Source: Anaerohabitans sp964387285 (GTDB taxonomy: Bacteria; Zhuqueibacterota; Zhuqueibacteria; Residuimicrobiales; Residuimicrobiaceae). Taken from it: a stretch of DNA of 64,000 bases. A model generated the notes under the pieces. It was given only the letters and a program-made list of their open reading frames with translations. It was not told where the DNA came from and searched no databases. The position numbers were made by a program, and so were the translations under genes. This document shows, in pieces, positions 1-8,029 of the stretch. The stretch covers positions 1-64,000 of the forward strand of contig CAYLWO010000002.1 in assembly GCA_964387285.1 (NCBI GenBank). The letters run 5' to 3'. Within the stretch, counting starts at the first letter, position 1; each line of letters begins with the position of its first letter.

Positions 1-2
1 GT

Positions 3-122
3 AAGGACCTCATCGCCGTCATCCGCACCGCTCTGGACGACGGCAGAGGCGCACCACCCAATTGTCATGACTCTAATTACATGCTCTTTTACCGGATCAG
101 GGATTTTCGGCGTATCCATTAA
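3..122 (+). CDS. 3' end of an unidentified CDS (cut by window start)
   Basis: An open frame enters from the left edge and ends with TAA 15 bases before the next gene. It encodes about 39 residues, ending ...YRIRDFRRIH. I do not recognise the family from this tail. The close spacing and shared strand with the DUF6483-like gene suggest they are co-transcribed. It could be a chance open frame, because only 120 bases are visible. Confidence 0.4.
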   Translation, partial: KDLIAVIRTALDDGRGAPPNCHDSNYMLFYRIRDFRRIH

Positions 123-137
123 CTTTCAGGCAATCAC

Positions 138-830
138 ATGATAGAAAAAGATTACCTGTTGCGATTGATTCAGCAGTTTACCGCTGTACTTGCTAAAATC
201 ATCTTTAATAAGAAAATTCAAAATTACGACCAGGCTTTTGTCGAGATCGATAAAGCACTCAACGGACTGCTGGGATTGACGCATGCAGATGCATTATCTC
301 TGCCCGTGGACCGGCTGCTGCAAATGCTGAGGGAATCTGCAGGAGATTTTTCTGAAAAATGTTACGTGCTGGCCGAATTATTACGCCAGGATGGCGAAAT
401 ATCGGAATTGGGCCATAAAAACCAATTCCTGGCCAGGCAAAATTATGAACGGAGTCTCTTTTTCTATCTCGAAACACTTGCGGTAGACCAGCACTTCCAA
501 CATGCAGAAATTCACGACAAAATGAAACTACTGTCAGAAAAACTGGCGAATGATCTACAATACCAATTCGGCGCTTCCCGAGTTTTATTCCGATATTTTG
601 AAACGATCGGTGAATTCGCCCAGGCAGAAAACTTGCTGTTTCGACTGCTCGAAAACAGAGAACCCGACATCCTCGACCAAGGTCTTGCTTTTTATCAACG
701 GCTTGCGGCGAAATCAGAGGCTGAATTAACTGCAGGCAAATTGAACCGTGCAGAGTTGCACGAAGGACTGGCTGCATTACAAAAATATTCTCATGATAAC
801 ACCAAACCATTAAAAGCGAAAACGGATTAG
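138..830 (+). CDS. DUF6483-like helical protein
   Basis: This 230-residue protein begins MIEKDYLLRLIQQF and is predicted to be almost entirely alpha-helical. It resembles the DUF6483 family: an N-terminal 'YLLRLIQQ...LAKII' segment, then 'YDQAFVEIDKALNGLLGL', then TPR-like helical pairs. It has no signal peptide, membrane segment or recognisable catalytic residues, so it is probably cytoplasmic. A weak Shine-Dalgarno (CAGG) precedes the ATG. It follows the partial upstream gene closely, and a GGAT-rich inverted repeat overlaps its stop codon. The biochemical role of the family is unknown to me. Confidence 0.75.
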   Translation: MIEKDYLLRLIQQFTAVLAKIIFNKKIQNYDQAFVEIDKALNGLLGLTHADALSLPVDRLLQMLRESAGDFSEKCYVLAELLRQDGEISELGHKNQFLARQNYERSLFFYLETLAVDQHFQHAEIHDKMKLLSEKLANDLQYQFGASRVLFRYFETIGEFAQAENLLFRLLENREPDILDQGLAFYQRLAAKSEAELTAGKLNRAELHEGLAALQKYSHDNTKPLKAKTD

Positions 831-876
831 ACGGATACAAATGGATTTTTTTATCCGTTTTATCTGTTCAATCCGT
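822..876 (+). terminator. Inverted repeat at gene end, possible terminator
   Basis: Two nested arm pairs are visible: ACGGATA (831-837) with TATCCGT (852-858), and ACGGATT (822-828) with AATCCGT (870-876). The inner loop contains a T-run. The structure starts inside the last codons of the DUF6483-like gene and could end its transcript. There is no T-tract after the outer arm, so termination is only a possibility. Confidence 0.35.
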
Positions 877-915
877 GTTCGCATTTTCTCATCCCAACCC
901 GGATAAACCGGAGCC

Positions 916-1090
916 AAAGGTCCGATACCTTTGGCGACTGTCGCAAAACCCCAGACCCCGGATGTGGCCGCGTTTTTGCGGCCACTCCGGGTGTCTTTCG
1001 ACTCATGTTAGAAAACACCCTGGGTCGCAGAAAACGCAACCGCAGGGTTGTTCCGCCTTTTGCGACAATTTCTTGAGGTGTCGGACCTTT
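916..1090. repeat. MITE-like element with 33-bp terminal inverted repeats
   Basis: The first 33 bases (916-948) and the reverse complement of the last 33 (1058-1090) align. Both start AAAGGTCCGA and end TGTCGCAAAA, with mismatches in the middle. The interior holds further hairpins, such as GTGGCCGC/GCGGCCAC at 964-985 with a 6-base loop. No convincing protein is encoded: the opposing 82-residue frames are by-products of the palindrome. With the next repeat it fills the 490-base gap between genes at 831-1323. Only one copy was found in the window, so calling it mobile is an inference. Confidence 0.55.
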
Positions 1091-1125
1091 CTTGCCGGAA
1101 ATGTGCAAATAGCATCTGTTTAGTG

Positions 1126-1312
1126 CCTAAATAAAGAGATAGGTGCACGAAAAACAACCTTGCTGTTGTCTAAAAAGTTAGTTTCTCAATCTTGATTTGG
1201 CAGGCGGCCTTGTAGAAAAATTCGTAACTGACGTAAAAACAGTTCACTGATAGATTCCTCACCCGCTAAAGCGGGTTCGGAATGGCACGCTTCCGTTACT
1301 TTTTGGACACCT
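1126..1312 (-). repeat. Dispersed repeat family A, copy 1 (long form)
   Basis: Reverse-complementing this stretch gives a close match to 9940-10123. A 31-base block (1207-1237) matches the reverse complement of 10013-10043 almost exactly. Both long copies carry the palindrome CCCGCTAAAGCGGG or a variant, a terminal TTTTTGGACACCT, and a tail ending CTATCTCTTTATTTAGG or similar. It lies directly downstream of the esterase-like gene at 1324 on the opposite strand. No coding capacity is evident. Confidence 0.75.
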
Positions 1313-1323
1313 CAAGGCGATAA

Positions 1324-2283
1324 CTACAATTTCTGTGCAAAAAAGTTCAGCAATGACGGCAGATCGATTTCATGCGCACCCGGGTGCACCTGCAATACCG
1401 CCGCTTGTGGTTGCTCGAGATCCTGGTAAATCAATTGAATCTCGTCCATGGCCTGCCGCGCCAAGGCGACCGTGAAATCCTGCTCTGGTTCCTTCAAACC
1501 GTTCTGGCACATCAGGGCGCGCGGTGCGATGAGGGAATAAATATCCGCATAATCGACCCGTTCCCGCAATCCGGCAAACTTCCAACACGGACAGTGATTC
1601 TTTTCCATCTGATCCATTTTGGTCAAAAAGCCTGCACTCACCGTCGCCTGAATGCGTTCATCCATTGCACCCAGCCACATGGTCATTTCACCGCCCAGAG
1701 ACAATCCGGCACAGCCGATCCGCTGGTCATCGACAAAGTCAAGCGTGCACAAATAATCCACACAACGAATTAAATCCCACAACCGTTCACCCATCAAGAT
1801 GCGGCCAGGTTCAAAGACTTGATGTTGACCGACGTCTGCAGCAATGGTCACGTAACCCATAGCAGCCAGGCGGTTGGCGAATCCTTTGTAAATGGTAGCG
1901 GAGTCATAGACAATCCACCGGTTTCCGCCATGCCCGTGCACGCAAACAACGGCGGGAAACGGCCCGTCTCCGCCTCGCGGTTTGGTCAACAACAGCGGAA
2001 TGCGTCGACCTGTTGTAGACTGTATTGTCAATTCCACCATCTGAAAAGCGCTGCTGTCTCGCGTACTCATAATCTGTGGATTTAGCGCTGATTGAGCGCG
2101 ACCATTCAGCAAGTCCTGTAATTGCAGCAGGCCAAATAACTCTCGGCGCAATTCCTTTTGCCATTGTACCGCTTGTGCAGATGAACGCCGGCTATAACGC
2201 TGCTGACGCATTTGCGCAAAAGAGGCTGACTCCGGGATTATCAATACGAGACAACATAACAGAATACGAAGCGTTCTATTCAT
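1324..2283 (-). CDS. Secreted alpha/beta hydrolase (esterase-like)
   Basis: The 319-residue product starts at MNRTLRILLCCLVLII, a typical signal peptide, and an AAAGGG Shine-Dalgarno sits just upstream. The longer frame to 2364 lacks both. The hydrolase core shows an oxyanion segment 'CVHGHGGNRW', the nucleophile elbow 'GLSLGGE', and a terminal catalytic histidine in 'HPGAHEIDL'. It resembles dienelactone-hydrolase or acetyl-xylan-esterase-like (Abhydrolase_7 type) enzymes acting on carbohydrate esters or small esters. The substrate is not predictable. It diverges from the DUF1080 lipoprotein gene, with about 150 bases between them that could hold both promoters. Confidence 0.82.
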   Translation of the reverse strand: MNRTLRILLCCLVLIIPESASFAQMRQQRYSRRSSAQAVQWQKELRRELFGLLQLQDLLNGRAQSALNPQIMSTRDSSAFQMVELTIQSTTGRRIPLLLTKPRGGDGPFPAVVCVHGHGGNRWIVYDSATIYKGFANRLAAMGYVTIAADVGQHQVFEPGRILMGERLWDLIRCVDYLCTLDFVDDQRIGCAGLSLGGEMTMWLGAMDERIQATVSAGFLTKMDQMEKNHCPCWKFAGLRERVDYADIYSLIAPRALMCQNGLKEPEQDFTVALARQAMDEIQLIYQDLEQPQAAVLQVHPGAHEIDLPSLLNFFAQKL

Positions 2284-2436
2284 ACTGTTTGCCCTTTTAA
2301 GAATATGCTGAAACGACCTCGATAAGAAAGCGCTTGGTGAATATACTACTTGTACGGCCAACAATACAGACTTTTTTATTTGACTCTTGCTTTGAAAAAA
2401 CGTAAGTTATCGCAAAGTAGCTTTATGGGAGACGGT

Positions 2437-3036
2437 ATGAAACGAATAATCTGTCTGCTTGCCGGTCTTTTGTCTTGTCAAACGCCGGCTGTCAAGACCG
2501 GTCCTGCGCCGGAATGGAAATCGCTGTTCAACGGCAGAAATCTGGACGGCTGGACCAGTCGCGGCCAAGCGGCGTGGCAGGTGCGCGATGGCGTGCTGGT
2601 GGGCGTTGGCGGCGTCGGGCATATCTATGCGGATCCCGAACTGCGTGATTTGGAAGTAAAAGGCCTGTTTCGCGTAAGCGACAACGGCAACAGTGGTCTA
2701 TATTTTCGCGCCAATCCGTCCAAAAAGAATCCGCAAGGATTTCCCCGCGGCTATGAGGCGCAAATCGACAATCATCAAAAAGCGTTTACCGGCTGGTTGT
2801 GGAAACCCGGTGAACCGACAGCTGCAGCAAAGGAATTACTGACGCAAGACAACGAATGGTTCAGTCTGCGCGTCAAAGCCATTGGCAAGCATATCCAGAT
2901 CTGGGTTAATGATCAACTGGTGACCGAACATCAGGATAAGGAATATAAAAAGGGCCGGTTTGCCATTCAAGGGCACAATCCTGGTATGACCGTTGAGGCC
3001 AGGGAACTGTATTATCGAGATTGGGGCGGTCGCTAA
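2437..3036 (+). CDS. DUF1080 (3-keto-disaccharide hydrolase-like) lipoprotein
   Basis: The product is 199 residues. The start at MKRIICLL is supported by an upstream GGGAGA and by a lipoprotein signal ending in the lipobox LLSC. The rest is a single DUF1080 jelly-roll: 'EWKSLFNGRNLDGW', 'NSGLYFRAN', 'YEAQIDNH' and 'IWVNDQLVTEH' are family hallmarks. Members are periplasmic or surface carbohydrate-binding or 3-keto-glycoside-cleaving proteins. The Gfo/Idh/MocA enzyme at 55.7 kb is the type of oxidoreductase often associated with this family, but it is not adjacent. The SIR2-like gene starts 17 bases after the stop. Confidence 0.88.
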   Translation: MKRIICLLAGLLSCQTPAVKTGPAPEWKSLFNGRNLDGWTSRGQAAWQVRDGVLVGVGGVGHIYADPELRDLEVKGLFRVSDNGNSGLYFRANPSKKNPQGFPRGYEAQIDNHQKAFTGWLWKPGEPTAAAKELLTQDNEWFSLRVKAIGKHIQIWVNDQLVTEHQDKEYKKGRFAIQGHNPGMTVEARELYYRDWGGR

Positions 3037-3053
3037 TAACCGGAAGCGGATCA

Positions 3054-3953
3054 ATGCCGACAAGAAAAAATCCGATCTATCCCGTAGCTTTATTTTTGGG
3101 CAACGGAATTAATTGTGTTGAAAAAAAGATCGAATGGAAAACGCTTATTGACAACTTGATGCAATATGCCGATGTGAACAAAGAGGTGGATAAAAGCGAT
3201 AAACCGTTTCCATTGCTGTATGAAGAAATCGTACTGGCCAGTGCCGCCAAGGGCGCTAAAACAGAGGATCAGATCAAGCAGTTCATTGCCAAAGAGATGA
3301 CCGAAATGGCGCCGAACGACGTGCATCAAAAAGTCGTCGACAAAGCGTTTCCGCAAATCATCACCACCAATTATGATCATACTCTGGAAAAAACGATTGG
3401 TCTGGATAAAATAACCTGGAACTGCAATGAGCAGGTTGAACGCAAGTACAATATTTTTCGTCTCAATCAAACGGCGCACAGCAACATCTGGCATATTCAT
3501 GGCGACGCGGACGCCTTTCAATCCATCACATTAGGCTACGAGCAGTATAGCGGGCAATTGCAGCGTATGCGCGGGTATATCGCCACCGGCACCGGCGACA
3601 CCTATAAAAAAAAATATACCCCCCTGATTCGAGCGATACAAAAAAATCAACCCTTGCCGGGTGCAAGCTGGCTCAATCTTTTTTTTACCCATCAGGTTCA
3701 TATTCTCGGATTTTCTCTCGACTTGATGGAAATTGATCTATGGTGGCTGTTGTCTTATCGTGCGCGTGCTTTTTATCTGGAAAAATTCATACCGCAGATA
3801 ACGCCGGTGTATTACTATTATCCCGAGGCTTTGGAAAAAACTCTTTCAACCCGCTTATCTTTAATGAAAAGTTTTGGCGTGCGCTTGCGCACCAGCGCGA
3901 CCAAAGGCAAAAGTTATTATCTGGAATTCGTTGAACAAATCACTGTTGATTAG
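3054..3953 (+). CDS. SIR2-like domain protein (candidate NADase)
   Basis: This 299-residue protein belongs to the SIR2_2-type group. It shows a nucleotide-binding segment 'LFLGNGIN' (about 13-20), the catalytic-asparagine motif 'TTNYD' (N106) and the catalytic-histidine motif 'HIHGD' (H149). It then has 'LFFTHQVHILGFSLDLMEID', typical of standalone bacterial SIR2 proteins of about 300 residues. Related domains hydrolyse NAD+ in anti-phage systems such as Thoeris ThsA and DSR, but no partner domain is fused here. The ATG at 3054 is preferred over 3021, which would overlap the DUF1080 gene. nadB starts 14 bases downstream, so a NAD-consuming candidate appears co-transcribed with a NAD-making enzyme. 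The role is inferred. Confidence 0.8.
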   Translation: MPTRKNPIYPVALFLGNGINCVEKKIEWKTLIDNLMQYADVNKEVDKSDKPFPLLYEEIVLASAAKGAKTEDQIKQFIAKEMTEMAPNDVHQKVVDKAFPQIITTNYDHTLEKTIGLDKITWNCNEQVERKYNIFRLNQTAHSNIWHIHGDADAFQSITLGYEQYSGQLQRMRGYIATGTGDTYKKKYTPLIRAIQKNQPLPGASWLNLFFTHQVHILGFSLDLMEIDLWWLLSYRARAFYLEKFIPQITPVYYYYPEALEKTLSTRLSLMKSFGVRLRTSATKGKSYYLEFVEQITVD

Positions 3954-3967
3954 TAAATGAGCGTAAT

Positions 3968-5575
3968 ATGAGCATTCAGAGCGATTTTTTGGTGATTGGC
4001 ACCGGCATTGCCGGTCTCACCACAGCCTTGCAGGCTGCGCAACACGGCAGCGTGTCCATTATCACCAAAAAACAACCCAATGAAACCAACACCAACTATG
4101 CTCAGGGCGGCATAGCGGCCGTCTTTGACGAATCCGATTCGTTCGAGCGTCATGTACAGGACACGCTGCAGGCCGGCGCCGGCTTGTGTCATGAGGACGC
4201 GGTGCGTCTGATTGTGGAGCAGGGACCCGGTCGTGTGCGCGAGTTGTTTGATCTCGGTGTGCAATTTACGCAAAAAGCAAACGGTCAATTTGACCTGGGT
4301 CGCGAAGGCGGTCACCACGGCAACCGCATTGTTCACGTCAAAGACCACACCGGCCGCGATGTAGAACAGGCGTTGCTGGCCGCCGTCAAACAGAATCCCA
4401 GGATATCGTTATATGAAAATCACGTGGCGGTGGAACTCATAACCGAGCATCACATTTTTTCACCGCATCCGCAGCAGGTGGACCTGCATTGCTGGGGCGC
4501 TTATGTACTGAATGTCAACGACAATCGCATCGAGCGCTTTTTAGCCAAGGCAACCATCCTGGCCACAGGCGGTTGCGGCCAGGTTTATTTGCACACCACC
4601 AATCCATCCATTGCCACGGGCGACGGCGTGGCCTTGAGTTATCGCGCCGGCGCCCGTATCGCCAACATGGAATTCATGCAGTTCCATCCCACCTCGCTGT
4701 ATCACAGCGAAGCTAACTCGTTTCTCATCTCTGAAGCGGTGCGCGGCTTTGGCGGCATTCTCATTACTAAATCCGGCGAATCGTTTATGGAAAAATATCA
4801 TCAGATGGCCTCGCTGGCGCCGCGCGATGTGGTGGCCCGCGCCATTGACACCGAGATGAAAAAAAGCGGTGAACCCTGTGTTTATCTGGACATCACGCAC
4901 AAGGACAGCCAGGAAATCAGGAGCCATTTCCCGCATATTTATGAAAACTGTCTAAAGTACAAAATCGACATCACCAGGGAACCCATTCCGGTGGTTCCGG
5001 CCGCCCATTACGCCTGCGGCGGCGTGGCCACCGACCTGCAGGCGCGCACCAGCATAGGCGGATTGTTTGCCGCCGGAGAGGTCGCATGCACCGGCGTGCA
5101 CGGCGCCAATCGTCTGGCTTCCAACTCGTTGCTGGAAGCCGTTGTTTTCGGTCACATCGCCGGTGTTGGCGCTGCGCAACTTGTCCAGTCGCGCAAATAT
5201 GAATTCCCGGCCATACCGCGCTGGGATGACAGCGCCACATTCAACAGCGAGGAGTGGGTGCTCATCTCCCACGACAAAATGGAAATTAAAAATATCATGT
5301 GGGATTATGTCGGCATTGTGCGCTCGACGCTGCGCCTGGAACGCGCCCTGAGCCGGGTCCGGCTGATCCGCCAGGAAATAGAAAACTTTTACCGCCGGAC
5401 CAAAATCACCGAAGGGCTGATCGAACTCCGCAACCTGGCCACGGTCGCGCAACTGATCATTCAATCCGCCTTGCTGCGCAAAGAGAGCCGGGGATTGCAC
5501 TTTACCACCGATTACACGAAAACGGATAATGAAAATTTTCTTCTGGATACCATATTACAGCGCATCGATGTCTAG
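3968..5575 (+). CDS. nadB: L-aspartate oxidase NadB
   Basis: The 535-residue flavoenzyme oxidises L-aspartate to iminoaspartate, the first committed step of de novo NAD synthesis with quinolinate synthase NadA. It shows the FAD-binding 'GTGIAGL' (11-17), 'NYAQGGIAAV', 'REGGHHGNRIVH', the fumarate-reductase-family active-site segment 'PAAHYACGGV', the C-terminal FAD contact 'GANRLASNSLLE', and the terminal 'SRGLHFTTDY'. The length is normal for the family. nadA and nadC are not in the window. Its short spacing after the SIR2-like gene makes a shared transcript likely. Confidence 0.96.
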   Translation: MSIQSDFLVIGTGIAGLTTALQAAQHGSVSIITKKQPNETNTNYAQGGIAAVFDESDSFERHVQDTLQAGAGLCHEDAVRLIVEQGPGRVRELFDLGVQFTQKANGQFDLGREGGHHGNRIVHVKDHTGRDVEQALLAAVKQNPRISLYENHVAVELITEHHIFSPHPQQVDLHCWGAYVLNVNDNRIERFLAKATILATGGCGQVYLHTTNPSIATGDGVALSYRAGARIANMEFMQFHPTSLYHSEANSFLISEAVRGFGGILITKSGESFMEKYHQMASLAPRDVVARAIDTEMKKSGEPCVYLDITHKDSQEIRSHFPHIYENCLKYKIDITREPIPVVPAAHYACGGVATDLQARTSIGGLFAAGEVACTGVHGANRLASNSLLEAVVFGHIAGVGAAQLVQSRKYEFPAIPRWDDSATFNSEEWVLISHDKMEIKNIMWDYVGIVRSTLRLERALSRVRLIRQEIENFYRRTKITEGLIELRNLATVAQLIIQSALLRKESRGLHFTTDYTKTDNENFLLDTILQRIDV

Positions 5576-5641
5576 ACAAACGGTTTTTAGAATCGGCACA
5601 GCTACGTTATGGGCCAAAACCATTGAATCACAGGAGCTCCT

Positions 5642-6781
5642 ATGATCATTAAAAAAGTGATGGTGCGCGCTTTTAAATCACTGAATGAATTATCCCTGAA
5701 CCTGGATCCCAAAATCAATGTCCTCATCGGCACCAATGAGAGCGGCAAATCCAACATTCTGAAATCCATCGAAGCCTTTCGCCATGATGCGCTCTTTGAC
5801 GCCACCCTGACTTGCCAGTATTCCAACCATTATTATATGGGCAAACCGCCGGAAATTATTGTCGAATGGAGCGGCCTGTCCAAAGAAAATCGCCGATACT
5901 TGCAGCAGATCTCCGATGTCTTTAAAGACGCTGAATCCTTTCAGGTCTGCCGGGACGGGATGGAGTATAAGGACTACCGTTTGTTCATCGGCGATAAGCA
6001 GATCGACAACATAGATATGCACAAATTGATTAAGGTGATGCCCAAAGTGCTCTATTTCGATGAAATCCGTTTGTTGAAAAATCGCGTCGACATGGATCAG
6101 CTTACATCCGGCAAAGCCGAATTCGCTACAGAAAAAAACCTGCTTAAAATCGGCGGCGTTGAAACCTACGATCTCATCTTTGAAGACAGCGCTCGTGGAA
6201 GGCGCACGCTGGAAGAGGCGGGACGCATCATCTCTGAACAGATTCGTCGCGTATGGTCCCAGGAACCGACCATTGAAGTCAAATTGAATGTGAACGGTAA
6301 ATCGCTCTATATCGATTTCAGCGACAGCACCACGGTTTTCGATACGCCGGAATCGCGCAGTCTGGGATTCCGCTGGTATCTCTCGTTCTATGTAAATTTT
6401 CTTGCCCAGACTTTTGAAGGTCAGGCCAACGAATACATCTTTCTGATCGATGAGCCCGGCATTCACCTGCATCCGGCCGGACAAAAAGACCTGGTGCGCG
6501 TTCTAGAAGATCTGGCTTTAAAAAATCAGATCATTTACACGACCCATTCACCGTTTATGATCAATCGCGATTATCCGGACCGGGTCACCCTGGTCATGAA
6601 GGATAAAAACGGCACCAAAATCGACCAGCTGTGCTATCGGGAAAACTGGAAACCGCTGCGCAACGAGATCGGCCTCAAAGTCGGCGACCTTTTCTTTTTC
6701 AGCGACTCGAGCCTCATTTTAGAGTTACCCACAGGAAAAAAATTCAGTTTCCTGGACAAATTGCGCGGCGCTGCCGAATAA
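5642..6781 (+). CDS. OLD-like AAA ATPase lacking the TOPRIM nuclease domain
   Basis: The protein is 379 residues, with an AGGAG Shine-Dalgarno 6 bases before the ATG. It has an ABC/SMC-type ATPase core: 'VRAFKSL', Walker A 'GTNESGKS' (30-37), and Walker B 'FLIDEPGIHLHP' (near 267-278), followed by 'YTTHSPFMI'. OLD-family nucleases continue into a TOPRIM domain after a 'GDxxxFSDxxLLVEG'-like stretch. Here the chain reads 'GDLFFFSDSSLILE' and then stops about 20 residues later, so only the first TOPRIM strand remains. It may be an ATPase-only variant or a truncated gene. It converges with the M20 peptidase gene, with 6 bases between the stops. Confidence 0.8.
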   Translation: MIIKKVMVRAFKSLNELSLNLDPKINVLIGTNESGKSNILKSIEAFRHDALFDATLTCQYSNHYYMGKPPEIIVEWSGLSKENRRYLQQISDVFKDAESFQVCRDGMEYKDYRLFIGDKQIDNIDMHKLIKVMPKVLYFDEIRLLKNRVDMDQLTSGKAEFATEKNLLKIGGVETYDLIFEDSARGRRTLEEAGRIISEQIRRVWSQEPTIEVKLNVNGKSLYIDFSDSTTVFDTPESRSLGFRWYLSFYVNFLAQTFEGQANEYIFLIDEPGIHLHPAGQKDLVRVLEDLALKNQIIYTTHSPFMINRDYPDRVTLVMKDKNGTKIDQLCYRENWKPLRNEIGLKVGDLFFFSDSSLILELPTGKKFSFLDKLRGAAE

Positions 6782-6787
6782 TATCCG

Positions 6788-8017
6788 CTACAGCCCCATA
6801 AACACGTGCGCCAGCACACGGCTATCTGTCAACGTATTGGAAATCAACGATGATTCGTCCGGTTGATGGGCCGTATCTTCGATGGTAGACCACACGGCCG
6901 CCGGCAATCCTGCTGCGCGAAAAACCGCAGCTACGGTGCCGCCGCCGATACCGATCAATTTTGCTTCAAGGCCTTTGACCGTTTTAATGGCGCGCACCAG
7001 TGCCTGTACCACCGGCGCTTCCGCCGCTGTCGGCGGTGCAGCCTCAGCGCGCTGCCTGGATGACAGGGAAACCGTAACGCCGAATTGTTCTTGCACCTGT
7101 TTGCTGATTTCCGCTATTTTTTCTTCCACTTTATGCAAAGGGTATTGCGGCAACACCCGGCTGTCCAGATAAAACACATCCTCGCCCGGAATACTGTTGA
7201 TGTTGGGCACATTGCTCTCTTTTTTAGTCGGCTCAAACGTACTGATGGGCGGATCAAACAACTCATCGCTTTGATTGAACTGTTCATACAAACTGTCCAA
7301 CTTGACGGCAAGGTGCGCAGCCGCCCGGTGCGCGTTAATGCCCAGGGCCGGCGTCGACGCATGACACTGTTTGCCCTGGACTTGCAACTGCAGCCAGAGA
7401 ATGCTTTTTTCCGCGATTTCGATGGTCTGACCTACGGCATCGCCGGCGTCCGGAACAATGATGAGATCCTGATCGCTGAATTCTGCGCGATGCTTCTGCA
7501 GCAGATAATGCAAACCGTATTGGCTGCCGGTTTCTTCGTCCGCCACAATGGCCAGGCCGACGTTTAAAGCCGGCGTCATCGACAACTCTTTTAAAGCGGC
7601 CATGACAATCAATGCCGATACCAATCCCTGATGATTGTCCTCAACGCCACGACCAATCAAGCGGTCACCGTCGACTTTAAGCTGAAACGGATCACTGCTC
7701 CATAATTTGAGATCACCGGGCGGCACCACATCCAGATGCGCCAAAACCCACACCGTTTTGCTGCGATCCTGACCGTACCAACGTGCGAGCAAATTGGGAC
7801 GGAATCCACAAGAAACCCGAGCATCCGGCGCCGGCAACTCTTTTAATTCATCGCACCCCAGGGTCGGTAATAAACCTTTCACCCATTCCGCTTTTTCTTT
7901 CTCACCGTCGCCGCCGCTTTCCGGCGCCATGGCCGGAATGGCGGTCAGCGCCTGCTGCCAGGCAATGACGCTAGCTGCTGATGCTTCGATGCGCGAATAC
8001 AATTTTTCTAAGGACAT
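6788..8017 (-). CDS. M20-family metallopeptidase (dipeptidase/deacylase)
   Basis: This 409-residue cytoplasmic enzyme has the co-catalytic zinc motifs of clan MH. These are 'LAHLDVVP' (first His and Asp), 'RGVEDNHQG' (bridging Asp), 'DEETGS' (general base Glu and ligand Glu), 'VPDAGD', and a late His in 'IEDTAHQPDE'. The layout matches succinyl-diaminopimelate desuccinylase/ArgE/carboxypeptidase G2-like hydrolases, with a dimerisation insert near 'WLQLQVQGKQCHASTPALG'. The start has a good GAGGAG Shine-Dalgarno. The exact substrate cannot be assigned; amino-acyl bond hydrolysis is expected. Confidence 0.9.
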   Translation of the reverse strand: MSLEKLYSRIEASAASVIAWQQALTAIPAMAPESGGDGEKEKAEWVKGLLPTLGCDELKELPAPDARVSCGFRPNLLARWYGQDRSKTVWVLAHLDVVPPGDLKLWSSDPFQLKVDGDRLIGRGVEDNHQGLVSALIVMAALKELSMTPALNVGLAIVADEETGSQYGLHYLLQKHRAEFSDQDLIIVPDAGDAVGQTIEIAEKSILWLQLQVQGKQCHASTPALGINAHRAAAHLAVKLDSLYEQFNQSDELFDPPISTFEPTKKESNVPNINSIPGEDVFYLDSRVLPQYPLHKVEEKIAEISKQVQEQFGVTVSLSSRQRAEAAPPTAAEAPVVQALVRAIKTVKGLEAKLIGIGGGTVAAVFRAAGLPAAVWSTIEDTAHQPDESSLISNTLTDSRVLAHVFMGL

Positions 8018-8029
8018 ACAACTTCTCCT

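Noticed and set aside
860..1123. Pair of overlapping 82-codon frames on both strands
   Set aside because: They arise from the palindromic repeat element; the two peptides mirror each other and neither looks like a protein.
3054..6781. Calling SIR2, nadB and OLD-like ATPase a complete anti-phage operon
   Set aside because: nadB is ordinary metabolism, the ATPase lacks its nuclease domain and has its own spacing; the defence role stays a hypothesis only.
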